Assembly: GCF_902806685.2 (NCBI RefSeq) | Contig: NC_048547.1 | Span: 11,357,196-11,421,195, forward strand | Reading direction: 5' to 3' | Origin: Maniola hyperantus | Lineage: Eukaryota > Arthropoda > Insecta > Lepidoptera > Nymphalidae | Length of the DNA: 64,000 nt | Shown here: in pieces, positions 1 through 12,107 of the stretch | Layout: every line of letters begins with the position of its first letter | How positions within the stretch are numbered: the first letter of the stretch is position 1 | Program-made: the position numbers and the translations under genes | The notes under the pieces: model-generated | What the model was told of the DNA's origin: nothing | The model's database searches: none | The model's input: only the letters and a program-made list of their open reading frames with translations

Positions 1-107
1 AGAATTAATTAAATTCGTCCTTTGTTCTTTTTCTCCGTCTGACAGAATACTAATTCATTTCTTAATTTATATAGCCTTTTATTAATTAAAGTACGTTTTG
101 AATTCAG

Positions 108-3100
108 AGGAAGATTACGACGCGTTTTGCTTGGCGTACATGTTCACGTACCGCGACTTTGAGATGGGTACGCTGGGATTGGCGTGGACGGGGGATCTAA
201 AGAACGCGGGCGGAGTTTGCGAAAAGAATGGCGTGAGTAACTTTTAACTAACAAAAATCACTACACTAATTATAAATGCGAGCGTGTTTGTTTTGTACAG
301 TGTGACCTAACCATAGAAGTAGTATCTATATAATAGCCCATAAGTACACATACATATTGTATAGTATACATGTTGATTTGTCCTTTAGGCACGTCGCATC
401 TCGCAACCGACCAACGGATTGATATGATTTTTTGCATGGATATATTAAAGTTAAAGACCTGGAGAAAAAAAAGAAAATCAAAATCCCACGGGATTTAAAA
501 AAATCTAAATCTACGCAGACTAAGTCGCGGGCATTAGCTAGTTAAAAATATATAAATTGTGTAAGAAACCCTCCCTGGGTTTCTTCTAAGTAAATTCGGG
601 TTGTTAAGTAAACTCTGTTGTATCTGTCCGGGAAAACTGTTGTAACTATGAAATAATTTCTTCTGTAGATTATTTAAAAAAAATTGAGTTGAAACAGTTT
701 TGATTTAGGATTGCGAGTTTTGACAATACCTTAAAATGGTAAAATTGGTAAATTTTTTCGCTTAGCTCTAGTATAGGGGAAAAGGTTTTAGAAGGTTACG
801 AAAACTATCTTTTTGGTAAATTTCATATAGGTACAAGCATTCTTGAATATGAAGGACCCTTAATTTTCAAAGTGTCAAACAATTAAACCAGCCCAAAGCA
901 CTTACGACTATCCAGTTGCTACTATAGCTTCCATTCCTTGCATTAGTCCTGAGTCCACCGGGAATTATCTTTTAGTGCACCACTCTATTGTACTGAAGGA
1001 TAAGATTTGATTGGATCCATCACATAATTGGATCTAGTCTTCCACTAAACCTCTTTATTGGGATTTGGACCCTTGCAACCTTCTAGTTGAGATTTTAACA
1101 GCAGACAGTTTTTTTTTATTTTGATGATAAGTAAGCCCTTGCTCGGTAGGAAAGGCATTCCGAACCGGTGGTAAATGCAGCTGACGATTCAAAAATACTT
1201 ATGAAAGTTTAATTAAATAAAAATATTTTTTTTAATTTATTTATTTACCTGACTGCCATCTCACCTGGTGGTAAGTGACGACACTTATGAGCAGAAGAGA
1301 AAAGCATCCTTAGCTGGAAAAATACGGCGAGTTCTTGCAAAACTTTTAACTCCCTACCAACTGCATTGGGCAGTTCTTCTTTATTTATTTAATTTTTGCT
1401 TCTTATCGCTGCTGAAATCTTGTATAACTTTGTTAAGTAACTTTATTTGAAAAAAGAGATCTGAGGGTGATTTATTTATCGTGTTTTATTTATCTATTTG
1501 TTAGTATACGAAGTGGAGCACCCAATTGGTTCTTCAATCAACATACCGCTTTCCGCGCTCTCGTCGTCCTGAACTCTTTTTACTGAACTTACCTAAACCA
1601 ACTTGTTTAACAACCTATTTATTTTGATTCTTCAATCAGCATGAGCTGTCTAGAACTATCGAAAACGCCCTAGTCATTATATTAGCAACCAATCACAATT
1701 GAAAGGCATTTGTTTGTCGTTAAGGAAGGAAAAACATTAACGTTTTAGTGCGTAGTCGTAATTACGGTCCTTGACCGAAATAATGCTTGAAAGCAGAATT
1801 GCCGTTAAAGCCTAATGTTGTTAACTCATTTCCGGGATATTGACTGCTACAATGATGTCCAATCTCACGAAGGTTTTTTGATTTGGCAAAATAAATGGTT
1901 GTTCCAACTTATTCTATTAATTGGTCATCGAAATATAAAATTTCAATGTTATAAACTTTCAAAACACCAGACCTAAACCACGATTAAGTCGGCGCCCCAG
2001 GTGGGAACGGGTGCGTCCTGCAGGGCTGGCAGCGTGTAAAAATAATATTTACATGAAATTAGAAGGAAGACGCGCGGATGTGTAATCGAGAGAGGGTGTT
2101 GAATGGCATGGAAAGTATGGCATTGCATCCGCTGCCCTTCCTGCAGGACGCACCCGCTCCCACCTGGGCCGCCCGCTAAGGCCTAAGACTAAAGTTATAA
2201 TTTTATTTACAGCCGAATATTGAAACATTTATAATTAACTTAAATATATGTGGTGTTTCTTGAACATTAGGTGACTATTATTATGACTTGAACATTTTGT
2301 CCATACAGCAAATGCCGGAAAGTAGTCATCATACGAGTAGGTCGATATTTCTGAACTGAATCTATTGACCGACAATATTTTACGAGAAAAATGTTTCCAT
2401 GTAAATGCAGCGATACTTTAATTTCAGTTTGTTATTCCAAGCAAACAATTCATTAATTCTTCAAATAAATCACTAAACAAAGAAAGAGAAGTTAAATTTT
2501 TGATTCTATTAAAACTTGGAGTTTTAACGAGCATTGTATATTTTGGCAGTCCCACTTTCCGGCGTTGCAGTGTTCGTGTTAAAGTTTAATTGTTTTGCAG
2601 CACTACCAGTTACTGCTGGTACTCTGAACCTCGAAATTGTGTCGAAATGATACATTATTTAGGCCTTAGGTTGCATGCTAGTATATGAAAAGTTTAGAAA
2701 AATGCCAGTTGAAATTCCCTTCTACGGGGGCTTCAAATTCAATCAGACGGAATTAGTGGTGTAACTACAAAGCCAGTGGAGTATACTATACTCTCAGCGA
2801 ACGCGAGTGACGATGGAAGACACGTGAATAAAAGAGCCAGTTGAAATTTCTTCTACGGGGGCGTCAAATTCAATCAGACGGAATTAGTGGTGTAACTACA
2901 AACTCATGGTTTTCGGATTTTTCCCTTTACTTGTACTATAAGAAATTGCTACTAGCCAAACACGAATCTAGGTCAACTGAAAGTGCCTTACAGGTTTTGA
3001 TTCCTTGACGGGTCTTGACAGAAACGACAAACACACAGACAAACAGGCAACGAAGTGATCCTATTTCCTCTTTTTGTCCTATTGTCTCTTTTTATCTTAT

Positions 3101-6100
3101 GTTCCTTTTTTTTCTCTGGAGATACACAACCCTAAAAACGGCTTGCATAAAGAATATCACTGTTATTATTATTTCACAGCACTACCGCGGCAGCATGAAG
3201 TCCCTCAACACGGGCATCGTGACGTTGCTGAACTACGGCAAGCACGTGCCGCCCGCCGTCTCGCACGTTACGCTCGCGCACGAGATCGGACATAACTTCG
3301 GATCGCCGGTACATTATTCTTTTTTATATATTACTAGCTTATGCTCGCGACCTCATCCGCGTAGACCACACGAATTTCAAATCCCTATTTCACCCACTTA
3401 GGGGTTGAATTTTCAAAAATCCTTTCTTAGCGGTTACCTACGTCATTATAGCTATCTGCATGCCAAATTTCAGCCCGATCCGTCCAGTAGTTTGAGCTGT
3501 GCGTTGATAGATCAGTCAATCAGTCTGTCACCTTTTCCTTTTATATATTATTTAGATATAACATTCTTCTCATATCTGTAGAGAAAAAGAAGGTAGAGGG
3601 GAGGAAGGGATAAACCAAGAACAGATTTTATGTGGTAAGTAATAAAGAAAACGGTTAAGTTAACAAAGGAAAAGGCTACAAAGAGAATATAACCGCTTCG
3701 AGAGAGATGCCGTTTCTGATCCATTTGTGGCCCGACTGCATAAATAATGAACTAACTATCCGTCACAATATTTTATTACCTTAACCTTGAATAGGTAGGT
3801 ACTCAATTTTTCACTTGTCGGGTAGATAGTTCGATAATAATATCGTTGGAGGAACGAATTCAAGTTAATTTTATGGAGTTCAGAATCAAATAATTTTCAT
3901 TAATCCTTATTTTCGCTGTTATATTCTAGCACGATCCAGAAATGTGCACGCCTTTCGGGGAGGACGGCAACTACATAATGTTCGCCCGCGCCACCAGCGG
4001 CGATCGAAAGAACAACAACAAATTCTCGCCTTGCTCCCTGCGAGCTATAGACCCCGTGCTCAACAACAAGGCTCGCTCGCCAAAGGGATGCTTTACGGGT
4101 AAGTTGGATTTTTGGACTGATTGATCTTCTAAGGCAGGTTGGCAATCATGGGCAACTTTTCAGGCACAATGATTTGTCCTGGGAATTCTAGTTGTACTGT
4201 TTTTCAGTGTCTTTCTACATCGTGGCTGCCTTTTGTATCATATACATATGTATTCTTGTGCCAACAAAATCACGGGTACTCTACCACCAGGACAAGACTA
4301 CGCGTAACTGAACTGTACCCTCTAACAAATAAACCTGGTATAGCGGTGGAATAGTTATACTCTGTTTTGTCTTTCTCTGTCATCAGTAATTTGACATTTG
4401 AAGGAAAAAGACAAAACAGAGTATAACTATTCCACCGCTATTCCAGGTTTATTTGTTAGAGGGTTAGTCTTGAGTAGCTCCAATTCACTCAATCTACCAT
4501 CTACGCTTGCCAAAATAAAGATATTTTTAGCTACACATGAACACACTTTACACCGCATTCACCTGGGCACACACCTGGCACCTGATTGATTCCTGGTATA
4601 TGACATTCAAATTGTAAACATACAAGAGGTCGAATTGAGCGTCATAAATGTTTTTAGTCATAGAAGTTTAGGCCCTGATGAATGATTAAGATGTAGGTAC
4701 CCATTGACCATTGTAATTTGCTAATTTTATTTGTGTTGCAGAGCCGCAGCCAGCGATCTGTGGTAACGGCGTTGTTGAGGAAGGCGAGGAGTGCGACTGC
4801 GGCTGGGCGTCCGAGTGCACGGACGTGTGCTGCCGCCCGCAGGCAGTTCGTCCGCACTACAAGCCGTGCACGCTTACCGAACACAGCGTTTGCAGTCCTA
4901 GTCAGGTAATCATCATCAACCTATTGTCGGCTCACTATTGAACACGGGTTTCCTCTCTGAAGGAGAAGGGTTTGGCCATATTCTACCGACTGTACTGGTT
5001 AAGTGCGAAAAGGTACACATTTTCACATACCTTCGAGAATTTTATGGACAAATCTCAGGTATGCAAGTTTTCCGACACTATCAAAGCAAGTGATAATTAT
5101 TTTCTTAAAACGCATAGACCTCCAAAAAATTAAATGTACGTGCCCGGTATCAAATCCTGTGCACGCCCCCGACTAGGAGCCCGACGTCTTAACCAGTGGA
5201 CTATCACCGTTTAAGATAGATATAATAATAATGAAATCAGTCAGGTAATATGAAATTGATATTTAGATGATACCATAAAAATATTCTTATGTCCGACGAA
5301 ACTCGATTTTACTGCTTTCTGGACTATCGACGGATTTGAGTCAATTTGGATGAATTGTTCCAGGGTCCTTGCTGCACGTCGTCGTGCACGCTCAAATTCG
5401 GCGACAAGTGCCGCTCGGACAACGGCTGTCGTGACGCGGCGCACTGCGACGGCAAGCGCGCCGCCTGCCCCGCCAGCCGACACAAGCCCAACCGCACTCG
5501 CTGCGACAAGGAGCTGGTCTGCTTCATGGGGGTAAGTCATCCTTGGCCAGTTCAGCGGTACCTAAATTCAAAGTGATACCTTCGGAGCAAGACTGAATAA
5601 ACATCTGGGCAAGTAGGTACAAGAATACTGAACAGTTTTCTTACACTTCAGTACTAAAGTACAAATACATATCTATTTGACCAGGTCATGTGATCTTTGA
5701 AACCCTTCAATATTGGGACGAAACGACCTAACCCAGCGTTATATTCCAGGAATGTACCGGCTCCATCTGCCTTGCCTACGGCCTGGAGTCCTGCCAGTGC
5801 GCGCCGCGCAAGGACGACCCGCGCTCCGCGTGCGAGCTGTGCTGCCGCAAGCCGGGTGGGCCCTGCATATCCTCCTTCCACTGGAACTCCTCGCCATACG
5901 ATGTGCCAGACATGTACGCTAAACCCGGCACGCCTTGTAATGATTACAATGGGTAAGAGTTTTTTTGTACAAGACGGCACACGGCTTGCGTTTGACGACA
6001 ATTATTAATAAAAAGATGAGATATAGATTGGAGCGCACTTGCTTGAAAACATAAGTATTAGGGAACAAATTAAATATTTTGTTCCCTAATACTTTCGAAT

Positions 6101-9100
6101 TGTATTTTTTTTCAATCAATGAATTACTTAAGTGAAGTAGAAAATGGTGATAATAAATTAATGTCAACTTAAAACTAAAGCTACAAAGGTTCCAAACGCA
6201 CACTGGGAAACTTCTAGAAGATCTACAACTTTTCTAATAATTTCTGACTCTCAGCTTTAACTATAATAATGTACTTAGATGTAAGCTAAGTACCATAGCA
6301 AAGTTTAATGCATATCATGAGCTAAACATTAATTCTAACAAATGGGTAAAAAAATCTTCAGTAGACTACAGGTTACTGGTGGTTAGACGCTTTTTTGGAG
6401 GAAAATCTCGTCAAACCCCTAGAAAGCTGCTATTGCAGAATATAAGCTATATCTAACGTAAAAACTATGACTGTCGTACCGAGTCTTCTTTTACCAGTTT
6501 AACACGTGCTTTATATATCGTTTGTTTGAGTATTAAATACAGACCCTGACTCCTGTTTAGGTATTGCGATGTGTTCCAACGCTGCCGCGAAGTGGACCCG
6601 TCAGGGCCGCTGGCCACGCTGCGTAAGCTGCTGCTGTCGGACGAGAGCATCGCCGGCTTCAAGCGCTGGGTGCTGCGCCACTGGTACGCCGTGCTACTCA
6701 TACTGCTCGCCGTTATCGCGCTGCTGGTAAGTGACTTGACTGCCTTGTTGGTCCAGTGGTTAGCATCTCCACTGCTGATAACGAGGCCCTATGTTCGGGC
6801 CAAGAAGTACCCATTGGGGTTTCCTGACAAGAAATTCTAAGCACGTACTATGCACTATAACTACGAACTAGGCCTTATACTCGTCCAATCCGTTACTAAC
6901 ACCAGATTTTATCGACAGATTTTATTGTGCTAAACTAAAAAGACAAGTCTAAATCGATGGCTATCACTTTCACAAAGCTCCCTGCAAAAAAGGATAGCAC
7001 TATACTCTATCCACGGTAAGAAGTTAATATGGGGCTTTCTCTGTTACGCAATCCCAAACAAATGACAAAAACAAAAAGTCAGTGGGCATTAACCATTTTG
7101 AGTGACCATAACCAATCACAAACGAACCTACATATCTTTTTGATAGGTACTTTCTTATTTCCGTCAAATGTTTTAAACATCATTGCTTGTATAAGTCCCG
7201 CAAATTGCTATTGCGCTGGAACCATGTCCTATTTACATCGAAATGACGTCATTTTGACGTCAGCTGAAATAAAAATATACCATCAGCTCGAAACTTCAGT
7301 TTCGAGCTGATGGTATATTTTACCACTGACGTAAAATGTCATTGATGTCATTTTAGTGACGTGAGCTGACGTCACTAAAATGGCGGCCACGCTCATTAGC
7401 AATTTGCGGTACTAATACCTATTATAATTTTGAGACATTTTTATTTTATTTCTAGCGTTGCTGCAGCATACTAGATTCCGCTATAGACCTGGATGATAAA
7501 AATATATAAAACACTTTCATTAATAGTTTCTACGTTAATTTAGATAAGGAGGTACTGAACAGCTCAATACTAAATGGCTATAACTACAAAACAATTTGTA
7601 ACAATGCTAGCGAACGAGCTACAACATTCATAAATCATAATTTAATCATTAAAATATTTAAGAATGAAAATATACATAGTATAAAATATAAATATACTAC
7701 CCTATGTCCTTCCCCGGGATGCAAGCTATCTCTGTACCACGTTAAAATCGGTTGAACGGATGGGCCGTGAAAAGCTAGCAGACAGATAGACAGACAGACA
7801 CACTTTCGCATTTATAATATTAGTATGGATTGTATCTTTGACATCATTAAACTTTAATCCATAAAGGAAATATGAAATCACAATAGAGTATTCATCGTTT
7901 TTATAGGGACCATGTAGCAATAGCTAGACACATTTTATTTTTAAAGAATATCGTTATCGTTATCGAATAAAGATATCGTTCGTCATCTACGCTCGGTCTC
8001 ATCATGTACTTAATATGAAATCAAAGTAAGAAGGAATATCAAGAGATTTTCCAGAGAACTACTAAAGATTAGTTAAATCAGCATGAAATGATTGTAGAAA
8101 TAAAAATACAAAGTATTTTCCTTGCAATCGCTAAGTAACAGTTGACAAGTCGAGGTACCTTTCCTATTCTTACTTTGATCGCGTTGTAAATAAGCTAGAG
8201 AGTTTATTTTTTATTATACATATCTAAGGATTTTTCCAGCTATAATGAATTTAATTGATGGTTTGCAGGTGGCTAGCACCCGCTTCTTCGGCCGCCAAGC
8301 TAAGAAGATTAAATCAGTCACAATCATCCATTCCTCTACTACCGAGACCGTCCGCCTGCCCGACGCTGCCGACCAGGGCCTCATCGTGCACACTGCTGTT
8401 AGGTAAATATACCCGATAGACGTCCACGGCTGGACATAGGTCTCTTGTAGGGACTTCCACACGACACGGTCTTGCGCCGCCTAAATTCAGCGGCTCCCTG
8501 CGACTCGTTTGATATCGTCTGTCCACCTGTTCGTTTCTGTCTAGCTAGACATATACCTACTAATTACAAATTAATGCACTTTAATGGGGAATACCATCGG
8601 TATCTATCAAACATCCTACAATTTTTATTTTTATAGGAAACAAAAATATTATATATCACAAAATACCTATGTAAAAGTAAAACAATAAAAAGCGCGTGTA
8701 GAGTAATGGCAGTATGTTAAAATAATAACGATGGTTTAGCGGCCTTCAGGTCGCCATATTGATCTATTCTACTGACTGTAACAGACCCATACCAGCTATC
8801 ATTTCTACGTGACATAATAATATAGTATCGGAACGTATCTTGCTTTATCACCAATTGCTAACGGGATGGGTTTTCTAGACTATAATATTCGACCGATATG
8901 TGACCACAGCCTTAATTTCATTATATTTCACACAGATCAAAAGTTCCGCTGAAAAAGAAAGTGGCTCTTAGAACACGAGCTTACCGGAGTAAGAAGGACG
9001 CGCAGAAGGGCGACAAAGCATCCCCCTCGCACAACATCAAGAAGAGAGTAAGTGTGACTTTTATTTTTGAGACTAACTTTTATGAAAAGTATTTCAAAAT

Positions 9101-10680
9101 ATTAAACAAATGTATGTTTATTTCAGAAGCCAAGTATTCCACCAAAGACGGACGAAACCAATAAAGTTCCGAAAGAAAGTACAGCGGTCGTGACGAACGC
9201 CGAGGGAAAATCTCCGAAGCATGTTATTTTATCGAAACACAAGAACAAAGTGAAGAAACGAAAATTGAAAGTTAAAAAGGAAACGATTGACTACAGTTCC
9301 ATGCAAAAGCATTCCTCGTCCACTCCCGTTAAAGATACCGAAGCTCTAACTAAAGTACAAAAGTGGCTCCTCAGTTCCCCCCAGCCTACTTCCATTCCTA
9401 AATCTAAATCTATTCCCCTAGGTCTCACCGAAAGAACTCATAGACAAGCCTCAAAGAGCACGAGAAAAACTAGACCGTCCAAAAGCGCTACCAATCTCCT
9501 CTCCGGAGAAAAAACTAGGTTACAAGTAGTTTTCAAACCTCCGTTCCGATTTAGCGTTAAAATTTGTAAGAGCGACAAAACGAAAGTCGTGCTCGATAAA
9601 TCTTCGAAACCCGACGTAGACAGAAAGCGACACGACACATTGCCCCAGCTCACCTGTCCCGCTGACGCCAAACCTAGTTCTAAAGCACCCAAACACGCCA
9701 GGAACGGCGGAGACAATAACAGTGTTCCCAAAACTGAGAACACGAATCAGGAAGGAGTCAGTCATGGATACGAAAATTTGCTGCCACGCAGTGCCAGCGA
9801 TTGTAAGTTGGGAAAGAAAATACCCGATCAAAAAATTCGGAAGGGGCACAAAAAGAGCAACTCCGTGGATCAGAAACGTGAGACGACCGAAAGTCGACAG
9901 AACCTCATATCGCACGAGGACTTCGACAACGCACACGTGTACGAAAACGTACTGCTGAGCAACGATGCTTTTGTTCCGAAAAGCTGCAGCATGCCGCGAC
10001 GGCAGACCGGCGCCGGCATCGCGCGACAGAGCAGCTACGGCCATCTTCCCCGCGCGCACATGCGCCCGCACCGGCACAGCACGAACAACGTGAGTCGGTC
10101 GAGGAACAACAGCACCAACGAACCCGAGCACTTCTACAACATCATAGAGACGCTCCGAAGAGATAATATGGTCACAAACAACAGTAGCAATACTAACACG
10201 AGTAGCTCCTCGGGGAGTAGTAGTCGGGACGGAGTTTCGAGGAACGGAAAGACGTCGCGCCAGAACAGTCTAGTCGATAAACGCTCGAGCGCGGCCGAGT
10301 CCGCCTCCAAGCTCGCGCGGCAGGCCAGCGAGGCAGAGCTGTGTAAGATGGGTGCGGGGGGTGACAGTCTGAGGGGCTTCCAGCTGGTGGTGGGCAAGAA
10401 CAAGCTGGCGCGGCAACTGAGCGACAACGCGCTGCGAGGCTCGCGGCTGCAGCTCGCTATGCCCATGTCGGCGGGCGCGGAGCCGCGGCCGGCCTTCTGC
10501 TGGAAGCGCGCGTCGCTCGACTGCGAGGCGTCGCTGCCGTCCCGCCCGCGCTCCGCCGCCAAGAGAACCACCTACACCTTCGGCGAGCTCAAGAACACCG
10601 TCCCGAACTCCACCGACGGTGCCGCCGTCGACGGAATTCACATCTCCCCGGAGGACTTCCTCAAAATTATCGACAACTAG
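108..10680 (+). CDS. kuz: ADAM10/Kuzbanian metalloprotease, 3' ten exons (5' end outside window)
   Basis: Membrane-bound metalloprotease of the ADAM10 family, which sheds Notch and other surface proteins. Exons: 108-232, 3180-3308, 3930-4098, 4742-4905, 5364-5531, 5750-5952, 6561-6726, 8269-8402, 8936-9047, 9127-10680. All junctions are GT-AG and the phases join without a break, giving 973 aa plus a partial first codon. The zinc-binding motif HEIGHNFGSP ends exon 2 and its third histidine (HD) opens exon 3. The disintegrin domain (CGNGVVEEGEECDCGW) is in exon 4 and Cys-rich sequence fills exons 5-6. The transmembrane helix (WYAVLLILLAVIALL) is in exon 7. A basic, Ser-rich cytoplasmic tail of about 600 aa follows, far longer than the short tail of vertebrate ADAM10. 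The signal peptide, prodomain and start of the catalytic domain lie to the left. The family call is firm; kuz rather than its paralogue kul is inferred from the closeness of the membrane-proximal region. Confidence 0.94.
264..541 (+). mobile_element. Non-autonomous Helitron (family B), kuz intron 1
   Basis: It starts near TAATTATAAATGCGAGCG and ends with a decayed hairpin (ACGCAGACTAAGTCGCG) and CTAG followed by T, the Helitron 3' signature. Internal sequence includes the family's CACGTCGCA and GATTTTTTGCATGG blocks. About 70 bp in the middle (300-375) is not shared with other copies. Confidence 0.6.
541..1990. other. Kuz intron 1, mostly unassigned AT-rich DNA
   Basis: No gene is seen. At 1140-1290 there are blocks (GGCATTCCGAACCGGTGGTA, CATCTCACCTGGTGGTAAGTG) shared with the dispersed element at 49640-50045 and 50530-50690, so a decayed copy of that repeat is present. 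The rest shows nothing recognisable. Confidence 0.5.
1991..2175. mobile_element. Foldback/MITE-like element with about 43-bp inverted termini
   Basis: The left arm (1991-2033, GGCGCCCCAGGTGGGAACGG...) is matched in reverse complement by the right arm (2131-2175). The shared core is CAGGTGGGAxCGGGTGCGTC. The arms enclose about 95 bp of unrelated AT-rich sequence. It lies in kuz intron 1. No clear target duplication was identified. Confidence 0.7.
2704..2902 (+). repeat. Pair of 68-bp direct repeats
   Basis: 2704-2771 and 2836-2902 are nearly identical (both carry GCCAGTTGAAATT and ATCAGACGGAATTAGTGGTG), offset by 132 bp with 64 bp of different sequence between them. They are followed at once by a decayed fragment of the dispersed 'GTTCCGTA' repeat. 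Confidence 0.85.
2903..3110 (+). mobile_element. Fragment of the dispersed GGCCAAGTGCGAGTC...GTTCCGTA repeat
   Basis: It matches the 3' half of the complete copies at 58433-58858 and 60975-61407 (TGATTCTAGGTCAACGGGAA, then CTTGACAGACAGACAGACAA and GTGATCCTAT), with decay. It ends within 70 bp of kuz exon 2. Confidence 0.6.
3334..3556 (-). mobile_element. Non-autonomous Helitron (family A), just after a kuz donor site
   Basis: Read on the minus strand it begins TCTAAATAATATATAAAAGG, carries the GACTGATTGACTGATCTATC and TGGCATGCAGATAGCTAT blocks, and ends with the hairpin region and GCATAAGCTAG. It lies between A and T as expected for Helitrons. It starts 25 bp downstream of the exon 2 donor at 3309. 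Confidence 0.9.
4317..4464. mobile_element. Short foldback MITE in kuz intron 3
   Basis: Arms of about 60 bp (4317-4376 and 4407-4464) are almost perfect reverse complements (CCCTCTAACAAATAAACCTG at each end) around a 30-bp loop. The transcribed RNA would form a long hairpin. Confidence 0.9.
4909..5215 (-). mobile_element. tRNA-derived SINE, immediately after kuz exon 4
   Basis: Minus strand: a tRNA-like head (GATAGTCCACTGGTTAAGAC, B-box-like GGATTTGATACCGGG) near 5215, then a CACCTCTAAC-type body in decayed form, ending in a GTTGATGATGAT tail at 4909. It is the same family as 43612-43915, 54943-55263 and 56555-56843. The tail touches position +4 of the exon 4 donor. Confidence 0.75.
6054..6093. 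repeat. Perfect 16-bp hairpin
   Basis: AGTATTAGGGAACAAA (6054-6069) and its exact reverse complement (6078-6093) are separated by 8 bp, in kuz intron 6. Confidence 0.85.
7191..7413. mobile_element. MITE with nested palindromes in kuz intron 7
   Basis: Outer inverted ends are CCCGCAAATTGCTA at 7197 and TAGCAATTTGCGGTAC near 7397-7412. Inside are TGACGTCA-rich arms and a central perfect hairpin with 24-bp stem (7272-7295 against 7298-7321, 2-nt loop). Confidence 0.8.
7700..7829 (-). mobile_element. Truncated Helitron (family B), 5' part
   Basis: On the minus strand it begins A/TCCATACTAATATTATAAATG and continues through the GTCTGTCTGTCTATC run, GGCCCATCCGTTCAACCGAT and CCCGGGGAAGGACATAGGG. 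The 3' hairpin half is absent. Confidence 0.8.
8405..8535 (-). mobile_element. RTE-type LINE 3' fragment
   Basis: On the minus strand it encodes a decayed 3' end seen in lepidopteran RTE elements (CAAGACCGTGTCGTGTGGAA, AGACCTATGTCCAGCCGTGG, ACGTC). It starts two bases after the kuz exon 8 donor region and ends near 8535. Confidence 0.65.
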
Positions 10681-10725
10681 TCGACTCTCGTGTGGGACTT
10701 AGGTTAGTCGTTTCTACGAAAGTGT

Positions 10726-10731
10726 AATAAA
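10726..10731 (+). terminator. Candidate polyadenylation signals of the kuz gene
   Basis: The first AATAAA lies 46 bp after the kuz stop codon. Further AATAAA hexamers are at 11110-11115 and 11260-11265. The sequence between 10681 and about 11300 is AT-rich, lacks recognised repeats and is the likely 3' UTR. Which signal is used cannot be told without transcripts. Confidence 0.4.
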
Positions 10732-11299
10732 CTAATTAATCGATGTGTATATTATTGAGATATTCGCAGATGTATCTATCGCCGGCTGATGTAAATATTG
10801 TAATGTGCTTCTATTAATCCTTAGGATAGCGCGCCACTGAAACAGGCCATTGCTCAGTTGCGTTAGATAAACAAATACTCTGGTAAAACTTGGATTGTGT
10901 TAACTGATACTTACATTTTGCCTCGCCAGCTAGCATTTTGATATATCCTAATGTTGCCATCTATTTCATTAAATTATAGCTACTACATACTTGTTAAAAT
11001 AGATATTTAAGTGAACTTATGTATTCTCCATATTTAACTATAGACTTAGATCTACACTTTCCAGGATCCTTTGGTTAAGAAGATAATCGTTAGATGTATT
11101 TAATAGGTAAATAAATTATAATAATTTGTATGCTGGCAATGGTTTCGTTTCACTGAACGATCTCTATAAATGAATCTCTATTTTTTCTACATACTATGTA
11201 CCTATTGTACAAATTTACTCATACTTATGTAAAGTGTTCATATATAATTATTTTAATACAATAAATTATGTATTAATTATGCAGTAAAAAGATTTGTCC

Positions 11300-12100
11300 A
11301 TTTGTTTATTGTAATAACAAGCTTATATTAGATTGCGTCAAATATTATTATGATAATATACCTAACCATTATGTGCTTAGTACAATAACCAACGTGTGGT
11401 AACAACGCATCTCACCTCTAGATATTTTTTTCAATAGCTGTCAATTACTATGTCAATCTGTTAAAAATTATAAATGTCTATAAAAATACTTCTGCACCTT
11501 GTCACTAAAACACAATAGCTGTCTCACAGACAGAACTCGATCAACATTGGATTCTACTCAATGCCCAATTAAGAACCATTAGGTTTAAGTTGAATACCTA
11601 CACTTTTTTTGACGTAATGTTGTCAATTAATTACGTAAACTTAAAATTAAAGCTAGAGGGTTCTGAACGCGCCCTGATCTGAGAATCCCAAAACAAAACT
11701 AATTAGAACATCAGAACTGTTATTGCAACTCATTCCCAAATCCCAAACTTTCTTCTAATTAACTTCATGTCATGTTATGTTTGGATTTTTTAAAAAATGT
11801 TTTCAAAAATTCGTTATTTGATACAATACAACGCACACAGAAATTAAAACCTATTCTAAACTTCTGTCTGTAGAAATCGGTGGGTAGAATCCTATTATTG
11901 ATCATGGCTAGGCTCAAAATATTGGGTAGGCTATCGCTTGGGCGGAAGTCTGTGAAATAGCTGATGTGACTGCTTTAAAAAAACTGAAGCTAGGCTTTCA
12001 TAAAACCTGAGATCTACATAATAGTGCATAGTTTGACTTTAGTCCCTTTACATAAAGTTAAAGCGAGACAAAATGACTCTGACTGTTAAAACGAGACTAT
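11300..12100. other. Intergenic AT-rich stretch downstream of the kuz gene
   Basis: No gene, RNA or clear repeat is seen here. Confidence 0.4.
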
Positions 12101-12107
12101 CTCGTAA

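Noticed and set aside
9520..10131. 203-codon minus-strand frame opposite the Kuz tail
   Set aside because: It is a shadow of the sense coding exon, with no splice or domain support.
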